DNA from: Pedobacter foliorum
GTDB taxonomy: Bacteria > Bacteroidota > Bacteroidia > Sphingobacteriales > Sphingobacteriaceae
Length of the DNA stretch: 64,000 nucleotides
Direction of reading: 5' to 3'
Assembly (NCBI RefSeq): GCF_013266735.1
Contig: NZ_JABSNU010000012.1
Coordinates: 62,001 to 126,000, forward strand
The notes under the pieces were generated by a model that did not search any database, was not told the DNA's origin, and worked only from the letters and a program-made list of their open reading frames with translations. Within the stretch, counting starts at the first letter, position 1. The number at the start of each line of letters is the position of its first letter. A program made the translations under genes and the position numbers. Below, piece after piece: positions 1-7,999 of the stretch.

Positions 1-562
1 AGATTTTGCTCAAAGCATCAAAGCCACTGTAAGCTATAAAACAGATAAATACCGCCACAGCAAAGGCAATAACCTGATTTTTAGTAATTGAAGAAGCAAA
101 TATTCCAATCGCCACAAATGAACTTCCCAATAACACTAGCCCTAAGTAAGACCCAATTACCGCACCTGTATCAATATTTCCAACCGGCATACCCAGTTTA
201 TAAATAGAGTAATAATAGATTAATGTTGGTATTAATGAAACCAACACCAAAACGAAGCAAGCAAAATACTTAGCCAAAATGATCTGCCAATCGGTTAAAG
301 GACGCGATGCTAGTAAAACGTAAGTACCTTCACGTCTTTCTTCGGCAAATGAACGCATAGTAATTGCAGGAATAAGAAACATAAACAGAAATGGTGCAAG
401 GCTAAAAAAGCCTGTCAGTTCAGCATAACCATATTCCAGTATAGAGGTATCAGGAAAAAACCAAAGCAATAATCCCGAAGCCAATAAAAAAACACCAATG
501 GTTATGTAAGCCATTAATGAGTTTAACAAGCTGAATAATTCTCTTTTAAAAACTGCGTACAT
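1..562 (-). CDS. gldF: GldF, ABC permease of the gliding-motility transporter (3' end cut off by window edge)
   Basis: Reading leftwards from the ATG at 562..560 gives an open frame of 187 codons that runs off position 1, so the C-terminus is missing. The product starts MYAVFKRELFSLLNS and has at least five hydrophobic segments, with the cytoplasmic stretch RSFAEERREGTYVLL that is typical of GldF and NosY-like ABC-2 permeases. GldF works with GldG and the ATPase GldA in the inner membrane; this ABC transporter supports gliding in Flavobacterium and persists in non-gliding Bacteroidota. GldA lies on the same strand at 5384..4677, so the set is split by inserted genes here. gldG would be expected beyond the left edge. 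The barrel gene just upstream ends 10 bases before this start, so the two may be co-transcribed. Confidence 0.85.
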   Translation of the reverse strand, partial: MYAVFKRELFSLLNSLMAYITIGVFLLASGLLLWFFPDTSILEYGYAELTGFFSLAPFLFMFLIPAITMRSFAEERREGTYVLLASRPLTDWQIILAKYFACFVLVLVSLIPTLIYYYSIYKLGMPVGNIDTGAVIGSYLGLVLLGSSFVAIGIFASSITKNQVIAFAVAVFICFIAYSGFDALSKI

Positions 563-572
563 TAATTTGCTT

Positions 573-1094
573 CTAAAAATTATATCCGGCCCTTATGCCA
601 ATAAACGATATTGTACCGGTATTTTTAGTCCAGCTTTCATATCTGGCTCCTATATCTAACGAGCCGTTACTCGACACCGGAATTTCGAAACCCAAACCTG
701 GAGTATAAATAAAAGAAGCACCACTTCCACTAGTTGTAGCAATGGATGAACCGACCTCAGCTGTTCCGTATATATTTTGAGTAAGGAAATACCTGGCACC
801 AACTTTAATTGGTATAAAGCTTTGCATGTATTTCAATGTACCTATCGTCTGTTTACCATTAAATTTAATATACCCTACATTTCCGGTGATGTTTAACGAT
901 GTGGATACCGGATGTTGATAAAGTATTGAACCTCCTACTCCATAATTTGCAAAATCTCCAAAATCACCAATAGGTAAACCTAAATCAAGTCCTATCCCCA
1001 ATCTTGGTTCAGCAGCCTGGGCACTTGATTGTGCATGGGTATTGGTAAACAAGAAAAGCATAAGTAAAACAGTAGAGAAGAATATTTTTTTCAT
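573..1094 (-). CDS. outer-membrane beta-barrel protein (paralog of the gene at 3907-4446)
   Basis: The 173-residue product has a Sec signal peptide (residues 1 to about 21, cleavage after THAQ), followed by alternating amphipathic strands with many glycines and a C-terminal aromatic residue (GYNF), as in small 8- to 10-strand outer-membrane barrels. It is clearly related along its whole length to the 179-residue protein at 3907-4446: both share LGIG, a G-FGD motif, GGS-LYQHPV and a closing FIG-R--YNF. The two copies bracket the ABC-importer operon. No specific function can be read from the sequence; a structural or porin-like role in the outer membrane is inferred. It probably shares transcription with the gldF start 10 bases downstream. 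Confidence 0.8.
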   Translation of the reverse strand: MKKIFFSTVLLMLFLFTNTHAQSSAQAAEPRLGIGLDLGLPIGDFGDFANYGVGGSILYQHPVSTSLNITGNVGYIKFNGKQTIGTLKYMQSFIPIKVGARYFLTQNIYGTAEVGSSIATTSGSGASFIYTPGLGFEIPVSSNGSLDIGARYESWTKNTGTISFIGIRAGYNF

Positions 1095-1195
1095 TAGTTA
1101 AATTTCAATGAGTTGCAATATTATAAAATATACCCATGATAACAAAAAGGCAGTCTCAGATAAACCTCTTTTCTTTCAATGCTAGAGTTAATGAT

Positions 1196-1945
1196 TTAAA
1201 AAAACCAGTTAAACAATTCCTCTTGAGTTAATGCATGCTTTTCGGCTGCACTCTTATCGTACTTTATCGCACCCTCGGACAATTGGATAATACGATTACC
1301 GTAGGTAAAAGCGTCCTTTAAATTATGAGTAACAAGCATAGCTGTCAGTTTAAAATCTTTAATCAGGTGGTCAGCTGTTTGCATTACCACTTGTGCCGAT
1401 TTAGGGTCTAGTGCAGCTGATGGTTCATCCAACAACAGAATTTTGCAATCATCCATCACACTCATCAATAGGGTAAGTGCCTGCCGCTGTCCACCTGAAA
1501 GGGTACCCATTAGTTGTCCGGTTTTATTTTCCAACCCCATGTTCAACACAGCTATTCTTTCTTTCACCAGTGTTTTAAAAGCATTGGTTGCTCCCACATT
1601 AAACCCTTTAGGCTTGGTGCGTAGCGCGGCCAATCTAAAATTATCCAAAATACTCAGATCAGGTGCCGTACCACTCAGCGGATTTTGAAAAACTCGTGCA
1701 ACCCAGGGACTGCGATTATAATCTGCCAATTTACTTACATCTTTCCCATTAAAGCTAATAGCGCCTCTTGTGGGCACAACACTTCCCGAAATCAAGTCCA
1801 TTAATGTTGATTTTCCCGATCCATTTGACCCAACAACAATTACATAATCACCTGCGGCAATATGCAAATTAATCCCATTGATGGCATCTACTTGATTAGG
1901 TTGACCTTTATTAAAAGTTTTATAGAGTGAATCTATTCTGATCAT
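1196..1945 (-). CDS. ABC importer ATP-binding protein (TrpZ / COG1101-like)
   Basis: The ATPase subunit of an importer with the permease and lipoprotein encoded immediately upstream. The 249-residue product carries Walker A GSNGSGKST at about residue 39, the signature LSGGQRQAL, and Walker B ILLLDEPSAALDP. A longer frame is open to 2104, but its first 53 codons are the permease gene read out of frame. The ATG at 1945 gives the normal family length and is preceded by a strong AGGAGGGAAGT ribosome site, so I chose it. Its ATG overlaps the permease stop (ATGA at 1942-1945), which indicates translational coupling. It resembles the TrpXYZ/COG2984-4120-1101 systems, some of which import tryptophan or other aromatic compounds; the substrate here is not known. 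Confidence 0.88.
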   Translation of the reverse strand: MIRIDSLYKTFNKGQPNQVDAINGINLHIAAGDYVIVVGSNGSGKSTLMDLISGSVVPTRGAISFNGKDVSKLADYNRSPWVARVFQNPLSGTAPDLSILDNFRLAALRTKPKGFNVGATNAFKTLVKERIAVLNMGLENKTGQLMGTLSGGQRQALTLLMSVMDDCKILLLDEPSAALDPKSAQVVMQTADHLIKDFKLTAMLVTHNLKDAFTYGNRIIQLSEGAIKYDKSAAEKHALTQEELFNWFF

Positions 1946-2808
1946 ACTTCCCTCCTGAATAAACGTGGTAATCCAACTATCAGCAGGACAAACGTGGAAG
2001 TAACAGCCTTCAGATAGAGGGGATTTACGCCCGTACTTAAGGTAAATGCCAATACCATTTGAAAAACAATAGCACCACCGAGCACTAACAGCAGATTCAG
2101 CCATACAGAAGTAATGCTCAGTGAACGAATTAAAGTTTCCGCAATAATAACCGAACCCAGGCCTGATATCACCACTCCAATACCCATACTAATATCAGCA
2201 AATCCTTGCCATTGGGTGATGAGGTAACCGCTCAGCGCGGTTAAGGCATTAGCCAAAGCCAACCCAATGATCTTCATTTTATCCGTATTAACCCCCAATG
2301 CCCGGATCATACTTTCACTATTACCTGTAGCCCGCATGGCAATACCGAAGTCCGTTTTTAACAAATAGCCAATAAATAAAGTAACTATCGCAATAAAAGC
2401 CAATACAATCCAAAAAGTATTCAGGTTAGTATCAGTACTAATATCTACAAGGGTAAATAGTGAGGGTAAATTGCTTAGAGGCAAATTAGAACGCCCCATA
2501 ATGGTAAGATTAAGGGAATACAGCGCTGTCATCACCAAGATCCCTGCAAGTAGGGCATTTACTTTTAATTTGGTATGGATTAATCCTGTCAGTGCCCCCG
2601 CTACCGCACCTACCCCAATAACTACCGGTAAAATTAAATATGTTGGTTGGTTATTTGTCAACATCACCGCGGTAACTGCTCCTCCCAGGGTATAGCTTCC
2701 ATCGGTAGTAATATCAGGAATATTAAAGATCTTCATGGAGATATAAATTCCCAACGCAAGACTCCCATAACAAAGCCCCTGTACTAAGGCAGTGAGGTAA
2801 AAATCCAT
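1942..2808 (-). CDS. ABC importer permease (TrpY / COG4120-like)
   Basis: A 288-residue inner-membrane protein with about eight hydrophobic segments spread over its whole length. The N-terminus LVQGLCYGSLALGIYISMK and the motif NIPDITTDGSYTLGGAV are typical of the branched-chain-type (LivH-like) permeases found with ABC_sub_bind lipoproteins. It would form the translocation channel with the ATPase at 1196-1945. It starts directly after the stop codon of the lipoprotein gene (2808 against 2809) and ends in a 4-base overlap with the ATPase, so the three genes form one operon. Substrate specificity cannot be told from the permease. Confidence 0.87.
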   Translation of the reverse strand: MDFYLTALVQGLCYGSLALGIYISMKIFNIPDITTDGSYTLGGAVTAVMLTNNQPTYLILPVVIGVGAVAGALTGLIHTKLKVNALLAGILVMTALYSLNLTIMGRSNLPLSNLPSLFTLVDISTDTNLNTFWIVLAFIAIVTLFIGYLLKTDFGIAMRATGNSESMIRALGVNTDKMKIIGLALANALTALSGYLITQWQGFADISMGIGVVISGLGSVIIAETLIRSLSITSVWLNLLLVLGGAIVFQMVLAFTLSTGVNPLYLKAVTSTFVLLIVGLPRLFRREV

Positions 2809-3774
2809 TTATTTTAAAGCATCAAAATTAGCAGAAACAGTAATATGGTATTTAGCTGCAACAGTTGGATTATACACCCGCTTCCTTATTTTCACCATTT
2901 CAGGCTTTAAGCCAACCGTATCCCCTTTCAGGTACCTCGCCGCTTGCTCACCTGCCTGATAACCCCATTGGTAAATATCTGCACCGAAGGCCGCTACAGC
3001 TCCGCGTTTAACCAAACCAGCCTCGCTCGTAAAAATGGGTACAGATTTCTGGTCGCAGCTTTTAACTATTGTTTCAAATGAGGCGAATACCACATTATCA
3101 GGAAGGGCAAAAAAAGCGTCAATATTTTTAGTCAATAATGACTGAGTAATGAGTTGAGCGTCGGCCGAAGTAACAACCGGAGTAGCCAATATCGTGATGT
3201 TATTCTTTGCAGCTATGACTTCAATCCTTTTCAATGCATCTGCTGATTGCGGTTCAGCATCATTATAAATTACGCCCACCTTAAGTTTGCCTGTTGCAGG
3301 TTTCAGCAATTGCGGAATCAGTAAAAAAGAAGTGTCAATATAGTTCAAATCTTCTACAGCGCCATATAAATTACTTGGGGCTCTGCCATCTTTATCCAAT
3401 ACACCCATAAGTTTAGGTGTTGGCGATACCATAGCAAAAATAGGGATCATCTTTGTTTTCTGAATAGAGGACAAAGTTGATAATGTGGTACTTGTGGCCA
3501 GTATATCAACCGGCTTATTAATATAATAGTTTACTATTTGCACAAGGGTTGGTATACTGCCCTGTCCATTACGATATTCAATTTTCAAGGTATGATTAGC
3601 TTCACTAAAGCCATCTTTCTGAAGGGCATCGGTAAAACCAGCACGGGCCTGGGCAATAGTAGTATCTTCAAAAGCGTCAATAAAACCAACAACGGGTACT
3701 TTTTTGTCGCCAGATGAGCAGCCGGCAAGAAGATGAATTAAAAAAAATACGGCGATGTTTCTAAGCAGTTTCAT
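2809..3774 (-). CDS. ABC importer substrate-binding lipoprotein (ABC_sub_bind / TrpX-like)
   Basis: The 321-residue product has a lipoprotein signal peptide ending in the lipobox LLAGC (Cys19), so in a diderm it would be anchored in the periplasm. The mature part has the two-lobed pattern of the ABC_sub_bind family (COG2984): VGFIDAFEDTTIAQARAGF at the start, then a central GVIYNDAEPQSADALKRIE segment and a late AFGADIYQWGYQAGEQAARYLKG segment. Characterised relatives bind tryptophan or other aromatic ligands, so an aromatic ligand is a possibility only. It is the first gene of the three-gene importer operon. The gap to the barrel gene at 3907 holds a hairpin terminator, which suggests that this operon has its own promoter. 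Confidence 0.87.
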   Translation of the reverse strand: MKLLRNIAVFFLIHLLAGCSSGDKKVPVVGFIDAFEDTTIAQARAGFTDALQKDGFSEANHTLKIEYRNGQGSIPTLVQIVNYYINKPVDILATSTTLSTLSSIQKTKMIPIFAMVSPTPKLMGVLDKDGRAPSNLYGAVEDLNYIDTSFLLIPQLLKPATGKLKVGVIYNDAEPQSADALKRIEVIAAKNNITILATPVVTSADAQLITQSLLTKNIDAFFALPDNVVFASFETIVKSCDQKSVPIFTSEAGLVKRGAVAAFGADIYQWGYQAGEQAARYLKGDTVGLKPEMVKIRKRVYNPTVAAKYHITVSANFDALK

Positions 3775-3849
3775 ATATGCTAAGTTAAATATTTTTGTTG
3801 ATTTTTGGGCTAGCTACCTATTAATCGAATATGGAAAACTAGAATTAAA

Positions 3850-3881
3850 AAAGCCATCCCATAAATTTATGAGACGGCTTT
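3850..3881 (-). terminator. hairpin terminator after the 3907-4446 gene
   Basis: AAAGCC at 3850 pairs with GGCTTT at 3876-3881 around a largely self-complementary AT centre (CATAAATTTATG), with two single mismatches. Read on the minus strand the stem is followed by a run of T (complement of 3846-3850), so it fits an intrinsic terminator for the barrel gene upstream. Confidence 0.7.
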
Positions 3882-3906
3882 CTAATTCTTTTTCGGTAAA
3901 TACTGA

Positions 3907-4446
3907 CTACAAACCGAAGTTATATGCTAATCTAAGTCCGATGAAAGAACTAGTGTGCGAATTAGCTGACCATCCTTCATAACGTCCACCCAATTCAATA
4001 GCTCCACCGTCAGAAACCGGAAACTCTATACCAATACCAGGAGCGTAAGCAAATGCAGTAGAACCTCCCGATTCAGTAGAGAAAGCAGCACCAAGCTCAC
4101 CACCTATATAAAAGTTCTCAGCCACAAAGTATCTTGCACCTGCTTTAACTGGTACATACCCAGCACTACCACCTTTATACGTTACACCACCAATATTAAC
4201 GTCTTTACCTTTAAAATTTAAATAACCTGCACTACCTGTTAAATTCAAGTTAGCAGCTACAGGATGTTGGTACAATAATGAACCACCATAACCTAATTTA
4301 GTTACATCACCAAATGTACCCATTGGAAATGCAAACTCAGCTCCAATACCTAACTTTGGACCTGTCATAGCAACATCTTTTTGTGCCTTAACGCTTGAAA
4401 ACGCAAAAAGACCTGCAATAGCTGTTAGTAAAAATACTTTTTTCAT
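3907..4446 (-). CDS. outer-membrane beta-barrel protein (paralog of the gene at 573-1094)
   Basis: The 179-residue product has a Sec signal peptide of about 21 residues (cleavage after VKAQ) and a glycine- and aromatic-rich body made of short amphipathic strands. It ends SFIGLRLAYNFGL, close to the usual aromatic C-terminus of barrels inserted by the Bam complex. It is homologous end to end with the protein at 573-1094. It is monocistronic by appearance: about 230 bases separate it from gldA, and a hairpin terminator follows it at 3850-3881. The function is unknown. Confidence 0.8.
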   Translation of the reverse strand: MKKVFLLTAIAGLFAFSSVKAQKDVAMTGPKLGIGAEFAFPMGTFGDVTKLGYGGSLLYQHPVAANLNLTGSAGYLNFKGKDVNIGGVTYKGGSAGYVPVKAGARYFVAENFYIGGELGAAFSTESGGSTAFAYAPGIGIEFPVSDGGAIELGGRYEGWSANSHTSSFIGLRLAYNFGL

Positions 4447-4676
4447 TTCTGTTTAATTTAAATTGTATAATTAATTATATAACTTTTACCCTTAGACACA
4501 AAAACTTGGCCAATAGTTACAAAGAATAAAACCATACAGTAAATAATTATTAACAAAAGCAACCTTCTGAAAAACAAAACATTAGGAAAAACAGCCCTTA
4601 ATTACGATTCTGATAAACACAAACGTTTTTAACCAAACCGACAGATAATTCAGTTATTAACAACTGACTTATCTTA

Positions 4677-5384
4677 TTAAGAAGTCAATTTTCTAAAAAT
4701 ATCCTCTAGTGATGACGATTGGTGTTGCCTTTTAAGTTCAGTAATTTCAGCATTTGCTACAATTTTTCCTTTATTAAGGATGATAACTTCATCGCAAACT
4801 GCTTCAACTTCTTGCATAATATGGGTTGAAAGGATCACTGTTTTGTCTTTTCCCAATTTCTTTATGAGCTCTCTAATATCGGTTAACTGATTAGGATCCA
4901 GTCCCGATGTAGGCTCATCAAGTATTAAAATCGCAGGATTATGGATAATCGCCTGTGCCAAACCTACCCGTTGTTTATAGCCTTTAGAAAGCATATTTAT
5001 CTTTTTATGCTGCTCAGCCGTTAAACCAACAGCTTCAATAGTTTCTTTAACTTTTTGCTCCGGCTGCTGTAATTTATAAGTATTGGCAACAAACAATAAA
5101 AACTCCTTTACGTACATATCTGTATATAAAGGTGTATTTTCAGGCAGATAACCTATAATACGCCTTACATCGATACTTTGAGTCTGAGAATCAAATCCAC
5201 ACAGTTGAGCAGAACCTGAAGTAGGCTTAAGATAACCGGTAAGCATGCGCATTGTGGTAGACTTACCTGCTCCATTAGGACCCAAAAAGCCCAATATCTT
5301 ACCCGGCTTAGCTTCAAAGCTAACTTCATCGACAGCCTTTTGCTTATCGTAATATTTAGACAAATACTGTACTTTAATGCTCAA
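4677..5384 (-). CDS. gldA: GldA, ATP-binding subunit of the gliding-type ABC transporter
   Basis: A 235-residue ABC ATPase with Walker A GPNGAGKST (residues 35-43), Q-loop region, signature LSKGYKQR (132 on) and Walker B ILILDEPTSGLDP (152 on), ending in the LEDIFRKLT tail typical of GldA. It is the ATPase partner of GldF, whose start lies at 562 on the same strand. The other member, GldG, is outside the window. Separation of gldA from gldF is normal in Flavobacterium, but here both lie on the same strand within 4 kb with an ABC importer between them. A TACTTTTG box (minus strand) lies about 38 bases upstream. A call as a generic ABC-2 exporter ATPase is the alternative. Confidence 0.82.
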   Translation of the reverse strand: MSIKVQYLSKYYDKQKAVDEVSFEAKPGKILGFLGPNGAGKSTTMRMLTGYLKPTSGSAQLCGFDSQTQSIDVRRIIGYLPENTPLYTDMYVKEFLLFVANTYKLQQPEQKVKETIEAVGLTAEQHKKINMLSKGYKQRVGLAQAIIHNPAILILDEPTSGLDPNQLTDIRELIKKLGKDKTVILSTHIMQEVEAVCDEVIILNKGKIVANAEITELKRQHQSSSLEDIFRKLTS

Positions 5385-5421
5385 TTTATTTAATTTTTAC
5401 GTTTGCGGGAGAGATCATTTT

Positions 5422-5429
5422 CAAAAGTA
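5422..5429 (-). promoter_or_regulatory. -7 promoter box for gldA
   Basis: On the minus strand this reads TACTTTTG, a perfect match to the Bacteroidota -7 consensus TAnnTTTG, 38 bases upstream of the gldA ATG. I do not see a convincing -33 TTG at the usual distance, so this is a half-supported promoter. Confidence 0.45.
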
Positions 5430-5474
5430 GAAAAAACACCACTGCATTCATGGAAACCATTAAAATATTTTATC

Positions 5475-5482
5475 TAAGTTTG
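5475..5482 (+). promoter_or_regulatory. -7 promoter box very close to the glyQS start
   Basis: TAAGTTTG matches TAnnTTTG and ends only 7 bases before the glyQS ATG at 5490. If used, transcription would begin at or next to the start codon, giving a leaderless or almost leaderless mRNA. No clear -33 element is visible. Confidence 0.4.
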
Positions 5483-5489
5483 CATCATT

Positions 5490-6971
5490 ATGGCAAAAAA
5501 CACTAACGACGAGCAATTTAAAAATGTAATATCACACGCCAAGGAATATGGTTTTGTATTCCAAAGCAGCGAAATTTATGATGGACTAAGTGCTGTATAT
5601 GATTACGGGCAGTTAGGAGCAGAATTAAAAAACAACATCAAAACATATTGGTGGAAAGCCATGGTACAAATGCATGAAAACATTGTAGGTATTGATTCTG
5701 CAATATTTATGCATCCAAAAATATGGAAAGCAAGTGGTCACGTTGATGGCTTTAACGATCCAATGATCGATAATAAAGACTCAAAAAAACGTTACCGTGC
5801 TGATCAGTTATTAGAAGATAAGATTGCCCGTTACGAAAAAGACGGCAAAACAGATAAAGCTGCAAAGCTGCAAGCTGATATGGATGAGGCCTTAAAAGCT
5901 GAAAACCTACAGGAATTAAAAACACTAATTGAGCAACACGAAATTGCCTGCCCTGTAAGCGGAACTAAGAACTGGACTGATGTACGTCAGTTTAACTTAA
6001 TGTTTAGCACCCAGTTCGGGGCTATGGCCGAAGGAGCAGAAGAAATATATTTACGTCCTGAAACTGCACAGGGTATCTTTGTAAACTTCCTTAATGTTCA
6101 AAAATCGGGAAGAATGAAGATTCCTTTTGGAATTGCACAAATAGGAAAAGCTTTCAGAAATGAAGTAATTGCCCGTCAGTTCATCATGCGTATGCGTGAA
6201 TTTGAACAAATGGAAATGCAATTCTTTGTGCGCCCTGGAGAAGATGAAAAATGGTTCGCTTATTGGAAAGAAGCTCGTTTAAAATGGCACCTGGCTTTAG
6301 GTACATCTGCAGAAAAATACAGATACCACGACCATGTTAAACTTGCTCACTATGCTAATGCAGCTACTGACATTGAATTTGAATTCCCGTTTGGCTTTAA
6401 AGAAGTAGAAGGTATTCACAGCCGTACAGATTTCGATCTTTCTCAACACCAGGAGTTCTCTGGCAAGAAAATGCAATATTTCGACAATGACCTTAACGAA
6501 GAAGGAAAACCATATGGTAACTATGTGCCTTATGTAATCGAGACTTCAATTGGTTTAGATCGTATGTTCTTGTTAACCATGATCAATGCTTTTGAAGAGC
6601 AGGATTTGAGTGAGGGAGAAAAACAAGACAGCAGAACATTGTTACGCTTACATCCTTGCCTTGCTCCTGTTAAAGTAGCAATTTTCCCACTTACTAAAAA
6701 AGACGGTTTACCGGAAAAAGCAAGGGAAATCATGAACAGCTTAAAGCTGGATTTCAATTGCGTATACGAAGAGAAAGATGCTATTGGTAAACGTTACCGC
6801 AGACAAGATGCCATTGGTACTCCTTTCTGCTTAACAATTGACCATCAGACATTGGAAGACAATACTGTAACCATTCGTCATCGTGATACAATGGAGCAGC
6901 AACGTATTGAAATTAAAGATCTTCAATCATTAATTGAAAGCAAAACAAGCTGGAAGAACTTGTTGAGGTAG
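5490..6971 (+). CDS. glyQS: glycyl-tRNA synthetase, single-chain alpha2 type
   Basis: Charges tRNA-Gly with glycine in the cytoplasm. The 493-residue protein is the archaeal/eukaryal-like dimeric class II enzyme, not the bacterial alpha2-beta2 form. The N-terminal YGFVFQSSEIYDGLSAVYDYGQLG segment (split by motif 1) is diagnostic; motif 2 is seen in AFRNEVIARQFIMRMREFEQ and motif 3 in ETSIGLDRMFL. The C-terminal 100 or so residues are the anticodon-binding domain (APVKVAIFPLTKKDGL onwards). The start MAKNTNDEQ is chosen because the family homology begins within ten residues. A -7 box lies immediately upstream, and a strong hairpin terminator follows at 7045-7086. Confidence 0.95.
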   Translation: MAKNTNDEQFKNVISHAKEYGFVFQSSEIYDGLSAVYDYGQLGAELKNNIKTYWWKAMVQMHENIVGIDSAIFMHPKIWKASGHVDGFNDPMIDNKDSKKRYRADQLLEDKIARYEKDGKTDKAAKLQADMDEALKAENLQELKTLIEQHEIACPVSGTKNWTDVRQFNLMFSTQFGAMAEGAEEIYLRPETAQGIFVNFLNVQKSGRMKIPFGIAQIGKAFRNEVIARQFIMRMREFEQMEMQFFVRPGEDEKWFAYWKEARLKWHLALGTSAEKYRYHDHVKLAHYANAATDIEFEFPFGFKEVEGIHSRTDFDLSQHQEFSGKKMQYFDNDLNEEGKPYGNYVPYVIETSIGLDRMFLLTMINAFEEQDLSEGEKQDSRTLLRLHPCLAPVKVAIFPLTKKDGLPEKAREIMNSLKLDFNCVYEEKDAIGKRYRRQDAIGTPFCLTIDHQTLEDNTVTIRHRDTMEQQRIEIKDLQSLIESKTSWKNLLR

Positions 6972-7044
6972 GTGAGGTAATTTGTGAGGTAAGTTTTGTT
7001 ACGATAACAGCATTAATATAAGACACAAGCATTGTTAATAGTAT

Positions 7045-7086
7045 AAAAGGAGGGTGTATCACGAATTTATGATACACCCTCCTTTT
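7045..7086. terminator. perfect 17-bp hairpin terminator after glyQS
   Basis: The arms 7045-7061 and 7070-7086 are perfect reverse complements around an 8-base loop. The A/T ends give a T-run in both directions, so it can serve glyQS from the left and the sdh operon from the right. Confidence 0.85.
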
Positions 7087-7093
7087 GCATTAT

Positions 7094-7176
7094 CGTCATC
7101 CTGAATTTATTTCAGGACCCCTCAAGAGAAAAGAAGCCCAGCTAGTGCGAGGTCCTGAAATAAATTCAGGATGACG
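7094..7176. repeat. long inverted repeat (26-bp perfect arms)
   Basis: Arm 7094-7119 is the exact reverse complement of arm 7151-7176, separated by 31 bases. Each arm also contains its own short palindrome (TCCTGAA...TTCAGGA). It lies between two terminators of convergent genes and has no coding capacity. This layout is that of dispersed REP/BIME-type intergenic repeats; I have not been able to count copies, and this is the only copy in the window. Confidence 0.75.
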
Positions 7177-7200
7177 AACGCTTTAAGCCTCCCACTCTTA

Positions 7201-7262
7201 TTATTTCTTGAAAGCACTCTTATCATTTCTTCAAAGCATTATTATTACTTCTTCAAAACACT
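7201..7262. repeat. 22-bp tandem repeat duplicating the 3' end of sdhB
   Basis: The word TTCTTCAAAGCA or a one-base variant recurs at 7205, 7227 and 7249, an exact 22-base period. The copy at 7249 is the last codons and stop region of sdhB on the minus strand, and the other two lie just past the stop. Local slippage or duplication of the gene end is the simplest explanation. Confidence 0.75.
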
Positions 7263-7991
7263 ACTAATCGAATACTCCCAGTTCATTCGTGCAATATTAA
7301 GAACCGAAATCTGTTGCGGACACTCTACCTCACAGGCCTCCGTATTACTACAGTGCCCAAAATTCTCATCGTCCATTTGCTTTACCATAGACTGCACCCT
7401 CTTCCTCGATTCCATTTTTCCTTGCGGCAGTTTTGCCAAATGAGAAATTTTAGCCGATGTAAATAAAGCCGCGCTAGAATTCTTACAAGTTGCAACACAC
7501 GCCCCACATCCTATACAGGCAGCAGAATCAAATGCCGACTCGGCCTGTTCATGGGTAATAGGAATTCCATTTGCTTCCGGTGCCTGGCCAGTATTTACTG
7601 AAACAAAACCACCGGCCATAATAATCCTGTCAAAAGCAGATCTATCAACCCTTAAATCCCTTTTTATCGGAAAAGCAACAGCTCTAAAAGGCTCTACATA
7701 AATGGTATCCCCGTCCTTAAACTCGCGCATATGAAGCTGACAGGTTGTAAGATTTGCTATTGGGCCATGCGCCTGTCCATTAATCATCATACCACACTGG
7801 CCGCAAATTCCCTCCCTGCAATCATGATCAAACTCTACAGGTCGGTCTCCTTTTAAAATCAACTGCTCATTAAGGGTATCCATCATCTCCAGAAAGGACA
7901 TATGTGGAATCACATTATCAAGTTCATAATCTACCAGTTTACCTTCGCTGGCAGCATCACTTTGTCTCCAAATTTTTAGATATAACTTCAT
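7245..7991 (-). CDS. sdhB: succinate dehydrogenase / fumarate reductase iron-sulfur subunit
   Basis: Carries electrons between the flavoprotein and the membrane quinone site of complex II. The 248-residue protein has the plant-type [2Fe-2S] ligands in CREGICGQCGMM (near residues 58-69) plus a later Cys in TTCQLH, and two C-terminal clusters, CIGCGACVATC and CSNTEACEVECP, that bind [4Fe-4S] and [3Fe-4S] as usual. It is the last gene of the operon porin, dicarboxylate carrier, sdhC, sdhA, sdhB, starting 8 bases after sdhA. The 3' end is locally duplicated in 22-base units just past the stop. Sequence alone cannot say whether the complex runs as succinate oxidase or fumarate reductase. Confidence 0.93.
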   Translation of the reverse strand: MKLYLKIWRQSDAASEGKLVDYELDNVIPHMSFLEMMDTLNEQLILKGDRPVEFDHDCREGICGQCGMMINGQAHGPIANLTTCQLHMREFKDGDTIYVEPFRAVAFPIKRDLRVDRSAFDRIIMAGGFVSVNTGQAPEANGIPITHEQAESAFDSAACIGCGACVATCKNSSAALFTSAKISHLAKLPQGKMESRKRVQSMVKQMDDENFGHCSNTEACEVECPQQISVLNIARMNWEYSISSVLKK

Positions 7992-7999
7992 AAGCCCAT

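Noticed and set aside
4651..4666. CAGTT...AACTG inverted repeat after gldA as a terminator
   Set aside because: Five-base stem, AT-rich loop and no T-run on the minus strand.
7094..7176. Insertion-sequence ends or an att site
   Set aside because: There is no transposase or integrase between or beside the arms, and the 31-base loop is too short to carry anything.
7201..7262. CRISPR-like array
   Set aside because: Three copies with a 22-base period and almost no spacer, derived from the end of sdhB; no cas genes.
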